A stretch of DNA of 64,000 nucleotides, from positions 3,173,321-3,237,320 of the forward strand of contig NC_044577.1 of NCBI RefSeq assembly GCF_901933205.1, given 5' to 3'. The DNA comes from Camarhynchus parvulus. Its lineage: Eukaryota > Chordata > Aves > Passeriformes > Thraupidae. Both the position numbers and the translations under genes were made by a program. Positions 52,128 to 64,000 of the stretch are shown in pieces (the stretch's first letter is position 1; each line of letters opens with the position of its first letter). Under the pieces are notes generated by a model that worked only from the letters and a program-made list of their open reading frames with translations, was not told the origin of the DNA and ran no database searches.

Positions 52128-54902
52128 CTCCAAAGTGGCCAGCCAGCAAGAGGCATGCTTCAAAGGGCTGTTTAGGATTTCTCCACATCCCAACATATTA
52201 CTTTCCTTTGCATGTAACAAGGATAGAGTTTAGCAGTGTTCACACTTGAATCCTCCCAGCCAGGTGTTAAAGTTAACGTAATCAATAGAAATCCTTTCTT
52301 CATTTAATGAGGCTTGTACAGAGAATTGCTTAGAAGAAAAAAAAATACCATTAAAGTTCATGGGAATTTGGACTGACTTAGTATTTCAGCATATAGCTCT
52401 GTGCAAACAGTTGCTTAATGTGCTTGATTCTCCCTCTGTAAATGCCACTGATCAGCTCTGTGTGTCCTCCAGCAGAGAAAAAGGAAACAATACCCCATTG
52501 TCCTATGCCATGAAATAGCTGCACTTCCAGTAATAAAACAGGGATTTATAGAAACATCTACTTTAAACTGTTTTTAAAGCTTCTGAAATATATTTGGTCT
52601 GGTTTATTTTACTCCTGCAAACCTGTACAAATAAATGCACTCTGGCTGTTAAGGCTTTACAAGTAAGAAAATGCAGAAGGCAGCTGTACCAAAATATGTC
52701 AGTCTGTTAAACCACACCAAAACTCTCTCTTAAAAATCATAAATAAAGCAGATGTTATGTTTGTACATGCGTATAAAACAGCAGAGCTTTATAATGCTCT
52801 ATTTAATACTTAATCCTGCACATATAACAAGCAGAATAGAGGTATTTGGGCTCTTTCGACAAATGCCAGTGTTCCAAATAAGAGCAAATATAGAGGAACA
52901 TGGATAATTGAGGGGGGGTACAGAAATGGAGCATCACTATGCTGCTTTAAAACATGCTCCTGAATTGTGCTTTAAGTCCTGGCTGTAAAGAAGTCAAAAG
53001 CTTAAGTTACATGCATAACTTCATGCCCACAATTAGCCCCACAAAGCAGAGCTAGACATCAAACTACACCAATTTATTTTGGTGTCAGCGGGATTAATTA
53101 CATCCTTCAGCTTCACTACTGCCACTTGTGCAGGGAGCACCTGATACCAACCCCAGCAGCCAATAGCCCCCATTCCCAGCTCCCTCCTAACCATTGAGGA
53201 TATTCCAGGTGTTGTCCAAGTTGTATGTAGTGAAGAATAAAAAAAAGAGACATTTTATGAACCTGGAAAATCATTCATCTTGCCCTTGTTATTGTGTGTG
53301 TTTATATATTAGCAGAGCTTGCTATTGCAGCTCGCCTTCATATTTCTACGTAATAAAGTAGAATACTGAGAACAAGTATCTGTGTAATTAGCACATCAAT
53401 CATGTCGCTCTTTAATATAAGCCAAGTATTAATTCACATCTCCACAGATCCCCTCACCATAACTAACACAAATTATTAATTAGCTAACCACAAGCCAAAG
53501 GGAAAAAAAAAAAGCAGGAAAGCACTGGAGGTACAGAAATTCCAGCAGTTATGGCTCAGGGAGCCCCCACAGGAGTGCCCCATTTACCTAGTATTTCTCA
53601 GACTTAAAAAATTAAATCTCTTTGTTCATATCCACACTGCACACAAAGTGCATAAATGTATTTTTCATAATACTTATAGCCAGAGACAGCAAGAGAAGAC
53701 CATCCTTTCAGTTTTTCCCCACACAATGTAGTGACCTTGTTTAGAGGCCACAAGAATCTCAAGAGATTATCACAGAACTGAAAAGTGGATCCCATGCTGA
53801 GACATATCCCTCTGAACAATACAGCACAGATATCTCTCCCCTAAGGGATATTACAATTTTAAATGTCATTTTCTTACTTTTGTTTCCAAAAGGAACCTTC
53901 CTCTTTCTGCATCCATTACAGCAAATCAAAATTTGAATTTCAAGGAAATTGAGGAGCCAGCTCATGAGAAACCATGCAACTTTTCCCCCTAGACCAGAGT
54001 ATGATCAACTCAGCCAATGTCCTTGTTACATGGTGGTGACACAGCTCATCCTACAGGATACAAGTGAATTTATAGACCCATTCCCTCTGTATTTTTGAAA
54101 GAGCTTTTTATTATGTTCAACTTTTAACTCTAAATAAAACCCTTTCTAAAATTTTCCCCAGGTTTTTAGCTCTTGGAAAATTTTATGCCTACATCTGACT
54201 CAAAGGACACACTGGACATGTCTTTCTTTTCTTTTTATACCTGTTACCATCCCCTGGTCACTAAGCAATGGAAACATTTTTTTTTTTCTTCACAAAATAC
54301 ATTGTAAACCAGACCAAAAATCCAGAGCCATGCAGTCAGCTATACAGAAAAATAAATGGAAACATTCTAAGAAAAGCAATGGCATAAACACTTTGTTGAG
54401 GGAAGGAAGGTGAGATCATTTCTTTTGATTTAGCCAGCATGATTTAGCCTAATATTCTTCCAAAACCTTTTTATACTAGGAAGATGACATGTGGTAAAAC
54501 TCTTCCTTTTGAAGCATTTATCTGCAATGGCCATTAAAGCTCAGTGGCTCTGAGTCCACAGGCACAGAATCCTTCCTTCCCCTTCCATGTGCCATGGCAG
54601 AGCCCTGGAGCTGGCTGTGGCCCTGGCATGTGCAGGTGAATTTGGGACTCCAGGACTTCTCCAAGGTTTGGTTCACTCCACAGGGGGAAACCAGGATCAT
54701 TTTTGTCATTTTGTTCCATCAGCCTTGATGTTTAATTAAGCAGTTACTTCTCTGCCTGAGAGATGTTGAAGCTGTCCTGGGGTTCAAGGAAAGTGATTCC
54801 AGCTTGCCTGAGCTTCCAGCTCCTTGTGCCATTTCCCAAACCCAAACAGAACAAATGAGTGCAGCTGAGCACACTGAGCACTTCCAGGGGCTCTAGAGAT
54901 AT
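52128..54902. other. Intronic, nothing recognised
   Basis: AT-rich unique sequence with several short A or T runs. No exon or known repeat could be supported. Confidence 0.5.
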
Positions 54903-55348
54903 CAGCCATCCCTGCTGGCTCCCTGGGCTTAACTCAGCCTTCCACAGCCCTACCTGGCACACACAGGGAGGAGCAGGAATACAGGTTCACAAACAGTGGG
55001 AAAAGGTTTGGCTTAAAGGATCCTTATCTACCATTGTACAGGGAAAAATAGTATTGATTTGCATTCATCAGGAATGTGCCCTGGATCAAACATCCCTGCC
55101 AGTCAGGAGCAGCTGACTGACACCAGCCATCCCTGCTGCCCCTCTGGGCTTAACTCAGCCTTCCACCGTACCTGGCACACACAAGGACAGGGAGACACAA
55201 GGAGGAGCAGGAATACAGGTGCAGAAACACTGAAAAATGGGCTGGCTTAAAGGATCCTTATCTACCATCATACAGGAAAAATAGCATTGATTTGCATTCA
55301 TCAGGAATGTGCCCTGGATCCCACATCCCTGCCAGTCAGGAGCAGCTG
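54903..55348. repeat. Tandem duplication, two units of about 221-225 bp
   Basis: Unit 1 is 54903-55123 and unit 2 is 55124-55348. Each starts cagccatccctgctg and includes gggcttaactcagccttcca, ggatccttatctacc, gatttgcattcatcaggaat and gccagtcaggagcagctg. Unit 2 has an insertion around aaggacagggagacacaagg. Reading frames stay open through parts of both units, which explains long chance ORFs here. Confidence 0.88.
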
Positions 55349-57151
55349 CAGTGCAGCTCCCATGCCAGTGCAGTCCAAGGGAGCTGCCTGAGGGCAAGGA
55401 CAGGTGGGGCACCAGGAGAACAGGACACCAGCAGTGGCATTTGTGTGGGCACAGGAGAGAGAAACTCGTTCGTGTGGAGAAAGATAAAGGAACCAGGGAG
55501 GGGAAGGATGAGGTGGGTGGGGCAGCAAGTTGTCACTGTAATGAGACTCCAAGGCTGTGAGCCCGGGGGCTGCAGCTCACAGACACCACAAATACTCACT
55601 GGGAGCAAAGGATGGGCTGTAAGGACCTGGCAGGGCTCATCCCTGTCTTTGCAGGTGTTGAGGCTGCCAAAGGCACGAGGTGCCTTCACCAGCCTCCTCA
55701 AAGAGGTGTCCAAAAGCAAATGAGTATGTGCAGGATGATGTACAAAGAAGGCCCTAGTACAGAGAAAAGGAGCACAGGTAAAGCAGCAGTAGGAAATTCC
55801 CTTTGAAAGGGCCAAATTCCACCCAAGCAACAATCCCCCAGGTGCATGAGCCATCACCAGAGGGCAGGATTTGCCTACTGAGCTCAGAACTAGACCCACA
55901 CCTCCCAGAAGCAGCAGGGGAAGGGGTAAGCCCCAGCTGGCTCACCTACCCCCCCCCAGTTAATAGGCAGGGACAGAGGAGAGGCCAGAAAGGAATGAGC
56001 CAGAGATGAGCCTGTGCTACCATTGCTGTTAACACACCTCCAGCTCAGTAACTTCTATTGCTCTTCATTTCTCTCCTCCCTGAGGGCTTCTACATCAGGC
56101 TTCCACAGAAAGAGGGAAGCAGAAATATATATAACACAAATCAATTTCCAAAATATTTGTCCTTTTTATCCTTTTCAGATGTGCAAAGAAGCCAGTAGTG
56201 GAATATTTTATATTTTTACCTCAGATTGGTTGTTAGGGATTCTAAAAAGCCTCCTAATGCAGTTTTGCAAGCCAGGCCTTTTCTGCTGTTTGCCTTCAAA
56301 TTATCAAATGATAAATGATCAAATGATGAAGGGGTTGGTTGGTTTACAATTCCCTTTGAAGTGAAAAAGCCCAGCATAAAGAATCCTATGAATAACAAAT
56401 GTTGCTGTTTCCCTCTGCCATTTTAGGGTGTGGATAGCACATTTTTCACATTTTCCCATGTCCCAGTGGCTAAGCCTGGAAGAAACATTGGAGAGCAAGA
56501 GTTTTCTGCACCATAGCCCAAAGGGTGAGAATAGGAGTGGTAAAACATTATTTTTGCAATGACTCCATGATGCAGAAGTGGCAGCTACAACACCCACACT
56601 GGGGTAGAGAAGACAAAGCACATTTCAAATCCAGAATGAAATCTGTGTGCAATCAATGCAGAAAGAACACACTGACAGATGCCCAAGCACCGTCTCTGTA
56701 AGATAAGGAATGTGAAAAGGGCATTTTTTCAAATAAACAAAACCAGGACAGCTTTTTTTTTTTTTTTTTTTTACAAGAAAGAATTGAGGAAAAGGCAGGC
56801 CTAACAGAAAAACATTGGAAAGATGGAATCGTGTTTCACAGCAATTGACACGGGTGATAAATGAGCCCAGGAGGGAAAGACCTCAGAATGAGAGATGCAA
56901 CAGGGTTCTGTCTGCTGGGCTCTGACACTGCTCTAGCAGCTCTTAACTCTGATTAAATGATCTGGTAGGTATATGCATATATACACACCATACACACAAG
57001 GAACAATGTGTTTTCTAGCAAGCCTTGCCTGAATTCAGACAAAACACAGCACCACTGCTCAGCTCAGCCATCAACACCAGCCTCAGCAATCCCAGAGAGC
57101 TGCCCTCCTCTTGTCTCAGCTCTACACTTGTTCTGACATGTCCTTCAGGGA
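55349..57151. other. Intronic, between two tandem duplications
   Basis: The first 600 bp are GC-richer, with chance open frames on both strands, including one of 187 codons on the minus strand (55336-55899). The remainder is AT-rich. No domain was recognised. Confidence 0.5.
56753..56772. repeat. T20 homopolymer run
   Basis: Twenty consecutive T residues occur, the longest homopolymer in the window. Seen on the minus strand it could be an old poly(A) tail, but no retrocopy was recognised next to it. Confidence 0.85.
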
Positions 57152-58067
57152 AAAGAAGTAAAAAATGTTAGCTGTGCATCAAGTGCAGGTTGCTAGAATC
57201 TCATCATTCTAAACACATGGATACTCTTAAAATTGACATGTTTCTGTCAGAGAAAAGGAGATAGAAATGTGAAGTTTTGGATTCGGCAAGGATTTTTTTT
57301 TTTAAGCTAGGTGCATACACACATGTGGGTCATTTCCAGCCCCTAAAAGGCCTCTTGGGCTTTTTTTCCTCATTATTTATTGATTCCTAACACCTGATCA
57401 CTGACATACTTAAGGCAGAGCTTGACAAAGGTGTCACAGAGATCCTGACACACAAACTCCCTCAATACTGCTTAGAGGAAACAATTTGACTGCAGATCAC
57501 ATGTTGGGAGAGTATTCCCTGCAGGCTGGGCATGAGGAAGAGGAGGCAGAAGGTTTTATAACCACACAGAACAGTGGCACAGAACTCTGCAGGGCAAGAA
57601 ACCTGCTGTGTAAAGAAGTAAAAAATGTTAGTTGTGCACACAGTGCAGGTTGTTAGAATCTCATCATTCTAAACATATGACTGCTCTTAAAATTGACATG
57701 TTTCTGCCAGAGACAAAGAGATAGAAATGTGAAGTTTGGGATTCTGCAAGGAATTTTTTTTAGCTAGGTGCATACACACATGTGGGTCATTTCCAGCCCC
57801 TAAAATGCCTCTTGGGCTTTTTCTCCTCATTATTTATTGATTCCTGACACCCGACCACTGAGACACTTAAGGGAGAGCTTGACAAAGGTGTCACAGAGAT
57901 CCTGACACACAAATCCCTCAATACTGCTTAGAGGAAACAATTTGACTGCACATCACATGCTGGGAGAGTATTCCCTGCAGGCTGGGGATGAGGAAGAGGA
58001 GGCAGAAGGTTTTGTAACCACACAGAACAGTGGCACAGAACTCTGCAGGGCAAGAAACCTGCTGTGT
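57152..58067. repeat. Tandem duplication, two units of about 458 bp
   Basis: Unit 1 is 57152-57611 and unit 2 is 57612-58067. Each begins aaagaagtaaaaaatgttag and ends gcaagaaacctgctgtgt. They are about 93-95% alike by eye, with most differences being single bases and one A/T-run length change near 57295 and 57754. It is the largest local duplication in the window. Confidence 0.93.
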
Positions 58068-61000
58068 CCCTAAATCTGCTCTGCTGAAAAGGGCTGACTG
58101 GAGAACATCCTTGTATCTCACACCAGTTAGACCCAGTTCCTGCTTCCCAGTGCTTGGAGATTTCCAGTGCCAGGCTTCTGACAACTGGCCATGGCAGAAG
58201 AGAGCAGACACTCCCAACAGCACTTCCAATTTCTTGTTCACCTGTAAACTTTAAAAAAAATCCAATGGCAAGTTGGACAGGAAACGTTTAACATAGAGAA
58301 ATTTGTGTTTTCAAACTATTCCCCAGTGCCTACAGCTATGGGCTGGTGTCCTAAATATTCAATAAATATATAAAAAACCTCAAATGCTTAATTTCCAGAA
58401 AACTTATTTCTCAGCTTAACACAGTAAATTTTCATTAATTTCTTCCCCTAGGTTAATAGGAAACAAATTACATATCTGAAAATGTTAATGGAATTTCTCT
58501 GCAGTTTCTCTCTTATGTACTTATACCTGCAAATGTTTAAGTATTATAAAAATATAAAAGTAGAGACAATGGACAATTTATTCTATTGTAAGCACAGTAC
58601 TGCATTGGATGGACTGAAAACATGAGAGGGGAAAAAAATCTCTATCTGAAAGGTCTGGCTGTAACAGTTTGTTCTGTCTTTAAAAGAATCCTGAGAGTAA
58701 TAGAAGCATCAGAGGGTGTCCTGCAGCCCCAGGGAACAAATGGGTGGGGATGCAAGGTTCAGTGGAGAGGAACAAGTGGTATCAGGCAGAGAGGTCAGGT
58801 CAGGAAGACAAGAGAAATGAAGTTTGGGGTGATTCATCTATAGCAGGGCAGGCAGAGAATGTCAGTGACAGCAAATCAAGAAGCCCAGCTGACATCCACT
58901 GCCATAGAGGGGTAACAGTAAAGGATTTCACATGACACAGGATCTGCTGCTGTTCTCCCAAATATCAGGATAAACACTACTGAGTCATGGCAGCACCCTG
59001 CCAAATCAGCTCTGTGTGTTGGGAGCACACTGTGTTGCATTTGGAAATGTTTCTGTTTTGACATATCCACCCACAAGGCCCCTTTCTAATAGACAGTTTA
59101 AATGAACTAGTAACACAACTATTTCCAAATGCTCATTGTATTCCTTCCTGACACTGCTCCCAACAGGTAAAAGTTCCCCATTTCCATGGTGATTGCCACA
59201 GGGCTGCCAGCAGCAGAACTGCCTCAGCCATTCCCCCAATCCACCTCCCAAGTGCAAAGTTGCAAATCAAATTCACACTGCTGTCAGGCTTCCAGGAGCA
59301 TTCTCCTGCCCTGCATGCATCAGTGGCAGAGGATCCAGCAGCACTGCACATGGCCAGGATGTGGAGTCTCCTGCATATGAAATTTCCAAGAGAACATCTG
59401 GATTTCTGTTGTAAATGGCACCTGCTTTCCCTGGTGTGCCAAGAGGCAGAATTTCCTGTAAGGATCCCTAAGGGGCAGCACAGCTCCACAAAAGTGCAGC
59501 CCACGTTTTACAGGGATCACACACCTTCCACTCTGAACCTTCAAGTGCCAGGCAGGTCCTAGAAAGCTGCTGCTGTGGTTCCCATAGATAAAGGAAGGTT
59601 TGAGAACCTCCACATGTTTCCACACTCAGAGAGGGAGGAGTTGCTAAATTCAGTGCCAGCCTAGGCTTTTACATAAGTGACAATCATTTTTTCCATCTGA
59701 GCCTCTGTAGGTCAGAGCAAACCTCCTGTATTTGTACAGCCAGAAGTGAGAGATGTGGTCAATAAAGCAGGATGAGAAATTATATGGTCCAAGGGTTCTC
59801 CTGAGTTCCAGGGGTGGGATCAGCAGGATCAATGCAGCTGGCACTGAGTTAGAAGGGCCCTCCCAGGCTTAGTGCTGGGGCTGAGGCTGTTTACCAGGAA
59901 AGGTAATGAATTATATGATTAATACCTAATCTGGAAAAACAGTACTAAGACTAAACTAGAACATTCCTGTAAGTTTTCTGCTAACTAAAATGAGTTCTGA
60001 AAATCCAATTCTCACTTCATTGCAAAGCAGAAGCCACTCCACTGGCTTTAGGAGTATTCTGATGCCAGTTACTCATAAAAGGAAAGCTCCATCAACTCAG
60101 AAACTGTTACCTTGCAGAAACACAGAGCTTCTAAGAACTTTCCCAGGCTGTACAGTATGATGATGACTCCAGTGCTTTCCTGATGGCCAAACTGCAGTCT
60201 CCCTTAGGAAACACTTGAGACCATTTCCTCAAACTCACATAGAGCAACATAGAGGGCAGGACATGGTTATTATGCCAGCTTCTCACCTTCCCTGCCACCC
60301 CATATCCCCTCCTGCTGGTGTACTGTTAATGACTCAGGCAAAGGAGCTGCAGCCATTCCCTGTGTAAAAATGGCATTTCTACCTCACTTAGAAACCACCC
60401 CATTACTCTAAAACATGGCTTTCATCTTGGCTAGTGGTTGCTTGACAGGAGATTTGTCTTTAAAAAAAAAACCTATGTCCCTCCTGCTTCCAGTTTTACT
60501 CAGAGTAGAATGAGAGTTCTTGGTCCCCCAGATTTCACTGAGGGAGGGTCTCTCCCTGCAAAGTGATGCACAAAGTGCAGAACTGCCCAGAGCTGTTGGT
60601 GGATCTGTTCCCTGATGTCTGCACACACAGCCACATTCACTGCTTTCAAAACCAGGACTGGTCCTGTCCAACAACACCACCAAACCAGACTCAGAAAGCA
60701 GAATTCTCCCTGGAGCTTTATTTTCAGTTCTGATATTCTGGTTCCCCCTACAAGCACCCACATTTCAATAGTGAATGAAGCGCAGGCAGAACACATTTTA
60801 CACTTCAAAGAGGTGGGCCTGGAACCTGTTTCCATTTCAAAGAAAAAAGGCACAAGTCAATTGATTGTCACCCAAAATCATTTTTACAGCTGTAGAAAAC
60901 AATACTTGAATTTGTATTTCCTTTTTGTATGGTCTATAAAGAGAATCCATGGAAGAGAAAGGTATTTTAAGAGAGAATGAATTAGCATTGTTTACAAAAG

Positions 61001-63358
61001 CCAATTAAACTATTGAAAAAACACTCAGCATGCCACATTTTAAAGAAAGTGTATTGATTAATTAAGAGAAAACTACTGGCTTATTTATAGTTAAATTCCA
61101 TTCCCTTTATACTGGGATATTTTCTGTCTTTCTTAATAGTGACACATAAATGACATGAGGTTTTTTCCTGATCTAAAATAATATAACTCAAGTAGAAGAC
61201 TGCACTTTTGTGTGGCAGAGAAGAAAAGCATGTATATTCAGAAATTTCACACCTGAAAATGTTAACACTTCTTACTCCAACTTCTTCAAAAAAATTATGG
61301 ATTAGAAATGCTAGAGTCTGTTCCATTAATATTAAAGCTCAGCTAAATTCATCAGACTTTCTGAGTTATGTCAAAATGGTAAATAAAAACTACAATCCAC
61401 CATAATGGAAATAACTTGCAAGATATATTTATACAGCACAAATTGCAAGAAAAGAAAGGATGGAGTATGGAAACATACCATGCCATAGGCAGGGATGCCA
61501 CTCAGTGATTAGGATTAGGAAGACTTTGTGCTGCTTTCAACCACCACCCTTAGAAGGTGGCTAAATCTAAATAAAAAAATCTTTGGACATAATTTTGTGA
61601 GTCTTCTCAAATGACTATAAAGAAACAGAGGGTGTGAAATAGTGCCCCAGCTCCCACTGACTCCACTGCAATCAGAATTTCCCTCCAATGCATCTGGTTA
61701 GGGACTGGGTAGTTCTGATTTTTTAAAACTTTGAATTAAAGCCTAATCCTTTAAGAACCTGATCCATACAGGTGATGATTTTGTTCTTACAAATATTTAT
61801 TAGCACAAATCTTCCTGCTCACACAGATAATCCCCTCAGGTTCAACACCAGAAACAAATATGCCGTACTAAGGGAAAAAGACGGGAGAAGTCTGCAAAAA
61901 GGAGGAACAGAAGATGGTCAAAAATACTGACAGAGGCAATGGGAAACAGAGCAGAGCCTGGAGACAACAAAAGAGCAGAACACTGAAGTGCTGAGGGAAC
62001 AGATAAGGGCCTGGGATCCCTGAAGGACAGGTGACAGAGGCTCAGGAGTGGGACAGAAGGACACTTGTGACAGCAGTGATTTCCTGAGACAGCAGACTGT
62101 GAGGGGGTGAATGAGGTGAAGGGAATCCAGGAATGGGAGCGGTTTAAAGCTGGGCAAGTCTGAGCACTGGAGATCCCTAAACATTGAAAACCAGCAGCAA
62201 CCCTTTGTCAATAAAGAGCAGAGAGGACAGAGTAAAACAAACAGAATATGAAATACAAGATACCAAGGCTAGAAGTAAAAGTGGAAGAATCATGTGAGAT
62301 TAACTAAAATAAAGACAAAACCAAGCTTACATTTAATATAATGAAAAAAACATGATCACTTTTTGATATTTTCTACAGGCTCTTTATCTGAGCCTGTGAA
62401 AGCTGAAACAATTCACATCAGAATGCCAGTATCACAAGGAACAATCTTAAACTGGGATGAGCAAAGCCATATACTGTCATTTTCACCTCTAATTTCTCTG
62501 TTTTCCAACACAGTTATATCTTGGAAACTTATATAACTTTTTTATACCCTCGAAACACTACTTAGGTTCTGGCCATGTGTATGACAAAACACCAAAATAG
62601 ACATGAATGCTCTTCTGAGGTCCTGCATTTCCACCAGGCAGGTGTCAAACAGACAAACATGGAAGAATGTAAATGTTTTAAGTTAATTATGTCCTATGGA
62701 TGGTATTTCAGAAGAAATCTCAGTAACAAAAACACATAATAAGTAAATAAATAAATAAAAAGGGATGGGCTTGGTAAGACTTGGAATATTTGGTTACCAA
62801 GAGAAATGCAAGGTTATGTGTTACAGGCCAACACACTTCAAGGAAAACATGAGAATTACCAAAAGGCAACCAAATTCTACAGTATAGGCTATCTATATTT
62901 AAATCCTTGTCTAATATGGATTGAAGACAACAAGAAAATTAAGATTTTCCAGTCAATGTTTAAGTGTTTCAGTCAATCAGGTTAAAATTGGAGTCTTGTT
63001 TTTCTCCCCTGTGACTCCTAAGCATCTTGTTAGATGCCATTACCAGCTAGTTAATAGCAGCAGCCTAAGTGGACAACAGAATTAATTCTTGGTAGAATGA
63101 AACATGGCAGCTATTTCATTATAAAATGCACAGGCAGTGTCACAGCCAAGTATGAGCTCTCTGGATGATCAGGATGTTCAGATCCTGACCCACCTCTGGG
63201 TGGCTGGATCAGTTAATAATGATAATTTTTGCATCAGATAATGATCCCTGCCCTGCCAGCAGCACAGCACACAGGGGACAAATCAGTGCCTGAGGGTACA
63301 CAAGGTTAGCAGCCACTGAACCAAATGTTCTGTAACAAAACAGGGTGGTCACTGTGCT
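58068..63358. other. Intronic, nothing recognised
   Basis: Unique sequence with a purine-rich plus strand at about 61,860-62,230. No exon, LTR or LINE could be supported. Confidence 0.5.
62744..62759. repeat. (TAAA)4 microsatellite
   Basis: Four TAAA units occur in an A-rich stretch. Confidence 0.85.
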
Positions 63359-63421
63359 GTGTTCAGCACATCCAGCTGTGTGTTCAGCACATCCAGCTGT
63401 GTGTTCAGCACATCCAGCTGA
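63359..63421. repeat. Minisatellite, three 21-bp units
   Basis: Three near-perfect copies of gtgttcagcacatccagctgt occur in a row (period 21). As 21 is divisible by three, they give a repeated CVQHIQL peptide in one frame, but there is no sign that it is translated. Confidence 0.92.
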
Positions 63422-63859
63422 GTCCTGCCCTGTTGCACACCATTCCTGCTATTCCCAGGCAAGCATCTCCCAGGGAGTGCCCTATGAACGTGTATAAACC
63501 ATATAAATATGTTTTTATTTTGAAGAGCATGCCAGAAATTTAAACATTTCTGTTCAAACCTGTCTTCTAGAAGTGCCAAGGCAAAGAGAGATGCAGATAT
63601 ATCACAGCCATTGTGGAGGGCACCTCGCTGATGTGGGCACAGGCCTCAAAAATAGAAAAGGGTAATAATGAGGAGCAGTGGGATGGGGAGCAGAAATGGG
63701 AACTGGTTCCTTAAAAAGCACAAAGTATGAACTGCCCATGTCCCTGTGACACCCAAGGTTAATTAAAACAGGGACACAGAGTTAGTCCTGGGACATGCAG
63801 CTTCTCCAGGGGAGCTCCAGCTGAGCTGTCAGCTCCAGCTTGATTGCAGAGAATTTGAT

Positions 63860-64000
63860 TTCACAGCTTAGTGTGAGCTGGAAGGGACCCACAGAGATCA
63901 TCAATTCCCATCCAGGGATGAACCCATGGCCCATCCAAGGACTGCAGCCACAACCCTGGTGTTATTAGCACCAGGAGCCAACCTCAGCTTCTCCACCTGG
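63860..64000 (-). mobile_element. CR1 LINE 3' fragment, runs off the window edge
   Basis: The sequence gtgagctggaagggacccac followed by agagatcatcaattccc is the reversed 3' end of an avian CR1. Homology becomes weaker to the right. The element continues past the end of the window, so its full length is unknown. Confidence 0.65.

Larger units (their letters stand above)
38484..64000 (-). other. SPAG16: Part of the preceding SPAG16 intron, upstream in the transcript
   Basis: This sequence precedes the acceptor of the 38340-38483 exon. The preceding coding exon should end with two bases of a split codon. By comparison with the human protein as I remember it, that codon should be a cysteine after a Leu-Pro-Val-Ser-like stretch. 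I could not find such an exon here. A very short exon could have been missed. Confidence 0.7.

Noticed and set aside
51815..52249. 144-codon open frame on the plus strand
   Set aside because: It starts inside the LTR at 51470-51872 and runs over the CR1 terminus, so it is a chance frame across repeats.
55336..55899. 187-codon open frame on the minus strand, with a 143-codon frame opposite
   Set aside because: Overlapping open frames on both strands in a GC-richer patch beside a tandem duplication point to low stop-codon density, not a gene.
63325..63543. Repeat protein with CVQHIQL units
   Set aside because: The repeated peptide is only the translation of a three-unit 21-bp minisatellite. 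The frame is short and has no other support.
1..64000. CRISPR arrays, bacterial operons, tRNA or rRNA genes
   Set aside because: None was seen. Spliced exons, LTRs and CR1 elements show this is vertebrate nuclear DNA.

Overview
This window is non-coding-rich vertebrate nuclear DNA, most likely from a bird and probably a songbird. It is AT-rich, mostly intronic, and has few repeats. The repeats present are CR1 LINE fragments and solo retroviral LTRs of avian type. One LTR (51470-51872) resembles an LTR I remember as common in passerine genomes. There are no bacterial-style genes, operons, CRISPR arrays, rRNA or tRNA genes that I can support.

Only one gene is recognisable: two consecutive internal exons of SPAG16 (sperm-associated antigen 16, the PF20-like WD40 protein of the axonemal central pair), on the minus strand. 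The upstream exon is 38340-38483 (144 nt) and the downstream exon is 16685-16870 (186 nt). Both have consensus splice sites, are open throughout, and join in phase across a 21,469-bp intron through a split serine codon. Everything else is intron: the rest of the downstream intron (1-16684), the complete intron between the two exons (16871-38339), and the upstream intron (38484-64000). I did not find the neighbouring exons, which probably lie outside the window.

The repeats by region are as follows. Three solo LTRs of one ERVL-like family lie at 13718-14175 (minus), 22562-23018 (plus) and 42572-43007 (plus). Two solo LTRs of a second family, 619 bp each and each flanked by its own perfect 6-bp target duplication, lie at 17073-17691 and 37712-38330. 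A third type of LTR with a 6-bp target duplication lies at 51470-51872. Old and younger CR1 pieces occur near 18.3-19.3, 47.1-47.4, 48.9-49.1, 52.1 and 63.9-64.0 kb. Local tandem duplications occur at 27.15-27.67, 54.90-55.35 and 57.15-58.07 kb, and a 277-bp direct repeat occurs at 47.84 and 49.56 kb.

The most interesting points concern how the LTRs sit relative to the SPAG16 exons. One LTR is inserted 9 bases inside an intron, and its target duplication contains half of a splice donor. Two ERVL-like LTRs in opposite orientation flank the other exon, an arrangement known to favour exon skipping or circular RNA. I saw no novel multi-gene system.
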